DNA from: Pseudobdellovibrionaceae bacterium
GTDB taxonomy: Bacteria; Bdellovibrionota; Bdellovibrionia; Bdellovibrionales; UBA1609
Direction of reading: 5' to 3'
Assembly: GCA_947444305.1 (NCBI GenBank)
Contig: CANEZP010000018.1
Location: 1-64,000, forward strand
Length of the DNA stretch: 64,000 nt
Within the stretch, counting starts at the first letter, position 1. The number at the start of each line of letters is the position of its first letter. Positions 60,595 through 64,000 of the stretch are shown piece by piece. The notes beneath the pieces were generated by a model that saw nothing but the letters and a program-made list of their open reading frames with translations, searched no databases and was not told where the DNA came from. Made by a program: the position numbers and the translations under genes.

Positions 60595-60771
60595 TGCCCC
60601 AAAATGAGACAACTAAAAGTGACGGAAAATTGGACGATCGTTTTTAGTTAAGCGGCCGTCAAAGATCTGCGCGGCAAGTGCGTTTTAGTCGCGAATGGCG
60701 GGTACCGTACGTGCAATTGATCCGGGTATAAGGTCGCCGCTCTTGCCGCAGGCCTTAAGGGGGAACCACGC

Positions 60772-61578
60772 ATGAAACACTTATTTTTGATCATCATCGC
60801 AGGCTCGTTGAGCGCATGTGCGCAATCGGGCTTTAATTCCAACGCCGCAAATTCGGTCGCTCAGTCCGCGAACGTTGCCGGTGATGCGGACGACGTGGTG
60901 ATCCCACTTCCGCCGCGCCCGAGCATGCCTAGCGAACCGACCGATACGGTCATACCGCCGCCCCCGCTACCGCCGCCACCTCCGCTTCCTCCTCCGCCCC
61001 CGCCGCCGGTTCCGCCCGCCGTGGGATCTATGGGTTGGAACAACGTTGAAGGCATCGGCCAATGCGCCGGAATCGCGCACGACAACGGCCGCGTGGATTG
61101 CTTGGGTTTCCAAGCGGTTTGTACCGGTTCGATGAACTGTCCGTTCGACGAGGCCGTCGCGGTTTGTAACTTCACTTATCTGCAAGGTAAGAACGACTTC
61201 CGTCTTCAGCCGGGCGCGTTTGAATACTTCTCGAACGACATGGATCACTTGCCCGTCGGTTGGGGTTGCCAAGTTCAGCCGCGCGGTTTCAAGGTCGGTA
61301 ATCCGTTGGTCGATCCCGCGGTCTTCGACGCAAAATTTTATTTGGCTAGCCACGCAGATTTGCAAGCCGCTTTCGGCGCCGAAAGCCGACACATGGCTAG
61401 CACGCACTGGCGGACAAAAGGTCTTAGCGAGGGCCGCCGCGGTTCACCGAATTTTTCGGCGAAGATCTATCTCGAACGCTACGCCGACCTACGGGCCGCA
61501 TTGGGCGCCACCAATTACATGGCCGCCGCCGAACACTACGTGAAGTACGGCCGTGCCGAAGGCCGCTCGGGCAAGTAG
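60772..61578 (+). CDS. Polyproline lipoprotein with tandem C-terminal repeats
   Basis: A 268-residue lipoprotein: signal ending LSAC (Cys16). Then an N-terminal spacer and an extreme polyproline segment (about 46-85). Next comes a Cys-containing domain (GIGQCAGIAHDNGRVDCLGFQAVC, CPFDEAVAVCNF, WGCQV: six Cys, three likely disulfides). Last are two tandem repeats of about 42 residues (FDAKFYLASHADLQAAFG... HWRTKGLSEGRRG and FSAKIYLERYADLRAALG... HYVKYGRAEGRSG). The polyproline rod would hold the domain away from the outer membrane. RBS AAGGGGGAA. The function is unknown; the repeat form occurs in various surface proteins. Confidence 0.82.
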   Translation: MKHLFLIIIAGSLSACAQSGFNSNAANSVAQSANVAGDADDVVIPLPPRPSMPSEPTDTVIPPPPLPPPPPLPPPPPPPVPPAVGSMGWNNVEGIGQCAGIAHDNGRVDCLGFQAVCTGSMNCPFDEAVAVCNFTYLQGKNDFRLQPGAFEYFSNDMDHLPVGWGCQVQPRGFKVGNPLVDPAVFDAKFYLASHADLQAAFGAESRHMASTHWRTKGLSEGRRGSPNFSAKIYLERYADLRAALGATNYMAAAEHYVKYGRAEGRSGK

Positions 61579-61650
61579 CCTCGAACAATGGGGCCGGCCG
61601 CGTGACGGCCGGGCTTGCCTCTGCTCTGCTCTCCAACCACATAAATATTA

Positions 61651-61750
61651 AAGGCGTCGAAATGAACAAATCGACGTCGCCACTCAACTCAGCTGATTTG
61701 AAATCAAAGGAACAGCGCCTACGTAGGCGATTTGTTCATTTCGACGCCTT
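61651..61750. repeat. 100-bp element with 23-bp perfect terminal inverted repeats
   Basis: The left arm 61651-61673 (begins AAGGCGTCGAAATGAAC) is the exact reverse complement of the right arm 61728-61750. The 54-base centre contains two more palindromes: TGATTTGAAATCA (near 61694-61706) and CGCCTACGTAGGCG (61716-61729), the second overlapping the right arm by two bases. There is no obvious target duplication. It lies between two convergent secreted-protein genes, 18 bases from the end of the leftward one. Confidence 0.8.
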
Positions 61751-61768
61751 CGCAGTATACGCTGCTTA

Positions 61769-62368
61769 TTACGGGTTTTCGCGCGGACCGCGAGCTTCAC
61801 GCGGGCTGCTAACTTCGGGCGGGCCGCTAACTTTGCGCGGCGAAGTGGCGGCGGAGATTTTTTGGCGTGTTTCCTCGGGTAGGTCGGTTAGGACGCGGCG
61901 GAGTAATTTTTGTGATTGGTCTTCGTAAGCCGTGGGCGCCGAAATCTTTATTTTTTCAAGCGAGAGCGAGAAGTAATCGGGGCTGTTGAGCAGCCATTCG
62001 TCGCCGGGCCAGACAGCTTCGTTGTTCGGGCCGTTAAACCTTAGCGATGAAAACTGTTCCTGCAGTTCCGCGAGGTGGGCGGCGGTGAAAAGCAAATCTC
62101 CGGGGCCCGGCGTGATCATGACGGTCGTGTAATTTTCGTTTGAGATAATTACCGTTTTACCCCAGTCGGACGTGCCCTCGGCGAGCCAGCCGAAACCGGC
62201 GTTTCGCCACGCGATGCCCTCTACGCCGAGATTTTTGAGGTACTGGGGTTGTCCCCGCAAACGTATTGCGTTTACGAGCGAATCTAGGCAACCGATGCCC
62301 GCCGAGGCCTGCGCCGAGAACGCCAGTCCTGCGAGCACAACGAAAATAAGTCGTAATTGTTTAGGCAT
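61769..62368 (-). CDS. Secreted protein of unknown function
   Basis: A 199-residue protein with signal peptide MPKQLRLIFVVLAGLAFSAQASA. The mature part has VEGIAWRNAGFGWLAEGTSDWGKTVIISNENYTTVMITPGPGDLL and PNNEAVWPGDEWLLNSPDYFSLSLEKI. A C-terminal tail rich in Pro/Arg/Ser (SPREARGPRENP) carries a short repeat. It follows the peptidase gene by 63 bases on the same strand, and its stop is next to the inverted-repeat element. No family is recognised. Confidence 0.72.
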   Translation of the reverse strand: MPKQLRLIFVVLAGLAFSAQASAGIGCLDSLVNAIRLRGQPQYLKNLGVEGIAWRNAGFGWLAEGTSDWGKTVIISNENYTTVMITPGPGDLLFTAAHLAELQEQFSSLRFNGPNNEAVWPGDEWLLNSPDYFSLSLEKIKISAPTAYEDQSQKLLRRVLTDLPEETRQKISAATSPRKVSGPPEVSSPREARGPRENP

Positions 62369-62431
62369 GGCGATTCCAGCAGCAAATCCCGTGCCCCGCG
62401 GGAGGGCGGGGCGGGGCCGGCGAGGGCGGAC

Positions 62432-64000
62432 CTACTTCACCTTGCCGGGCGCGGGCGCCGGGGTCGGTTCCGGCGGGCAGTTCAAAATAGATTCGCAATT
62501 CAGATTTTTGGTCATCTCGGCTAAGATTTTCTCGACGTCAAATTTTTCGCCCGTGATCGCTTCGATGTTTTGCGGAAAGCGTGTTTTCCAGCCGACCTTG
62601 TACCAAGCTTCGGAGATCAGTTCGGCGAGGCCCGGTTGTTTGTACCACGAGGCGCGGCCCGTGCGGCGCTCAAGCTCTTTCGAAATCCACTTCGACATCA
62701 TTTCGGACCCGAGCGTGGCGTAAGAGTAGCCGATGTTACGGACGCTTCCGCTGGTGAAGTGGGTGGTCGCTAGGTAGGCGTAGAACGCGGGCACGTGAGA
62801 CTCAACGAAAGGGGGAAGGCCGGTAAGAACTTCGTTGGCGTTAAAAATCTGTTCCGCGCGCTCGAGATAAGTTTTAGCGCCTTTAGCTTTGTAATCGTAA
62901 TCCCAGAGATCGATGTCGTACAAAGCGGAACTCGCTCGCATCAACAAATCCACGCCCGTGTTCCGATCGCTGTTCAAAATCCATGTTCTAAATTGTTCGA
63001 GAGACGGCTTTTCACCTTCGAAGGTGGTTGCATTGTCGAACAGAAATTGCGGTTCGCGCAAAAAATATTCGGCGGTCATCGAGGGCACTTCGACGTAACC
63101 GTAGCCCTCGCTGGTCATGTCTTCCTTGTCTTTCAATAAGTACTCGAGCGCGTGGCCCATGCCTTCGTGGTACATGGTGCGCAACTCGTCTAAGCCCCCG
63201 ACGCGAAAGTTCTGCATGATGTACACGGTGCCCGGCATCTTCGCCTGACCAGGCACGAACGAAAGAGTTGAGGCGTCGAGCGTGCGAATCTCATCTTCCG
63301 GGATGAACGTCGGCGACATGTAAGCCATGGTTGGATTTTTCAAACCTTCGCGCGGCTTTTCGTCAACGATCATTTGCCCAAGGTCCGACGACTTAAAACC
63401 ACTTTCGATCATGCTCGCATCGAAGATATTCACCAAGTTATCGGCCGGAAAGAAGCGTTGGGCGGTATTCAAATCAGGTAAGGTCAGCAACCCGACGTGA
63501 TTGCGACGCAACTTTGATTTGTCGATGCCGAGATCACGCACCCGGCGATCGATGAACAATTCAACCGGCGGTCGCATTTGCCGAATCCATTTATGCAAGA
63601 ACTCACGCTGATTGGCGACGCCCCTGTATTCGGGCAAGTAGCCCTGACCGCTGGCTTCGAGTTGATATTCGGCCCAGGTTCTATAGCCCTTGCTCTGGGC
63701 AAGCTCGGTTCGCAAGATCGCCATTTCGTTTAGCGATTGCCCTTGCGCTTGGACGGCTTCGGCACCCACGTAGCGTAGACCCACGCGTTGATTCATCTCC
63801 GACGATTGTTCTTGCGCCTCTTTTATTGTCAGCACTCCGGATTTAAATAGGCGCGGGATTTCGGCGGATTTCTTCTTCCATTCGGCCAAGCCCGCGGCGG
63901 CGACCGCACTACGTATGGCGTCGGCGTATTTTTGATGCAGCAACTCAGCTTTGATGAGTGTCGGCTTTTGATCTTCGGCGAAGTGTTCGAACTCATTTTC
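62432..64000 (-). CDS. M3-like oligopeptidase with HExxGH zinc motif (5' truncated by window edge)
   Basis: At least 522 residues; the frame stays open to base 64000, so the N terminus lies beyond the window. The region YHEGMGHALEY followed about 25 residues later by VEVPSMTAEYF, and the late HFTSGSVRNIGYSYATLGS, line up with the M3 (thimet/oligoendopeptidase F) pattern of HEFGH, ELPSQ..E and H..GY. Here the zinc motif is HEGMGH (HExxGH), one residue longer than HExxH; HExxGH is normal in M49 (DPP III). The C terminus is a Pro-rich tail with two Cys (NCESILNC). The likely role is a zinc peptidase; whether the N-terminal part contains a signal peptide is not visible. Confidence 0.78.
   Translation of the reverse strand, partial: ENEFEHFAEDQKPTLIKAELLHQKYADAIRSAVAAAGLAEWKKKSAEIPRLFKSGVLTIKEAQEQSSEMNQRVGLRYVGAEAVQAQGQSLNEMAILRTELAQSKGYRTWAEYQLEASGQGYLPEYRGVANQREFLHKWIRQMRPPVELFIDRRVRDLGIDKSKLRRNHVGLLTLPDLNTAQRFFPADNLVNIFDASMIESGFKSSDLGQMIVDEKPREGLKNPTMAYMSPTFIPEDEIRTLDASTLSFVPGQAKMPGTVYIMQNFRVGGLDELRTMYHEGMGHALEYLLKDKEDMTSEGYGYVEVPSMTAEYFLREPQFLFDNATTFEGEKPSLEQFRTWILNSDRNTGVDLLMRASSALYDIDLWDYDYKAKGAKTYLERAEQIFNANEVLTGLPPFVESHVPAFYAYLATTHFTSGSVRNIGYSYATLGSEMMSKWISKELERRTGRASWYKQPGLAELISEAWYKVGWKTRFPQNIEAITGEKFDVEKILAEMTKNLNCESILNCPPEPTPAPAPGKVK

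Overview
The window looks like a chromosomal segment (GC in the mid-50s percent, densely coding) of a Gram-negative bacterium, most likely Bdellovibrionota or a close relative. That placement is inference. It rests on the many secreted or lipoprotein hypotheticals, the large chemosensory and cyclic-di-GMP gene content, the outer-membrane proteins, and an HNH gene with dispersed palindromes. There is no rRNA or universal marker here to confirm it. Many genes use GTG or TTG starts, and operons are tightly coupled by ATGA/GTGA overlaps.

Layout. 1-6.9 kb: heme biosynthesis operon hemL(partial)-[histidine kinase-response regulator]-hemE-hemN-hemG/Y-hemH, every junction overlapping. 6.9-15.6 kb: a small secreted protein, a 2OG-Fe(II) dioxygenase-like protein, a 1361-residue membrane protein of unknown function, a terminator, an exported J-domain protein, a lone PstS-type binding protein and a PlsC-type acyltransferase. 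15.6-17.5 kb: a structured intergenic region and an HNH endonuclease gene sharing four copies of a 14-bp palindrome. 17.5-20 kb: an acyltransferase/response-regulator pair and a PHP phosphoesterase. 19.9-26.7 kb: leftward metal-efflux cluster (TatA, TonB-dependent receptor, CzcI-like protein, CzcC-like channel, CzcA-like pump) with no adaptor gene. 27-28.8 kb: radD.

28.9-38.8 kb: a complete chemosensory operon: hybrid CheA, CheW, soluble double-PAS receptor, CheB, a lone receiver, CheR, a STAS-CheX fusion, CheY and an HD-GYP-type protein. A second HD-GYP paralogue, co-oriented with a coiled-coil J-domain-like protein, lies just beyond on the opposite strand, separated by a trypsin-like lipoprotein. 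The signals most worth following are this operon, the palindrome family around the HNH gene and the 100-bp inverted-repeat element near 61.7 kb.

42.7-64 kb: a thioredoxin/TPR protein, tRNA-Leu(GAG) with its own promoter, a repeat-flanked lower-GC gene, several secreted proteins (Tyr/Gly-rich, DUF4189-like, TraB/GumN, HExxH), a DUF155/RMD1-like membrane protein, a DEAD-box helicase, two outer-membrane barrel candidates, a MarR-controlled EmrAB-TolC-type efflux operon with a clear operator, a polyproline lipoprotein, the inverted-repeat element and an M3-like peptidase that runs off the right edge.
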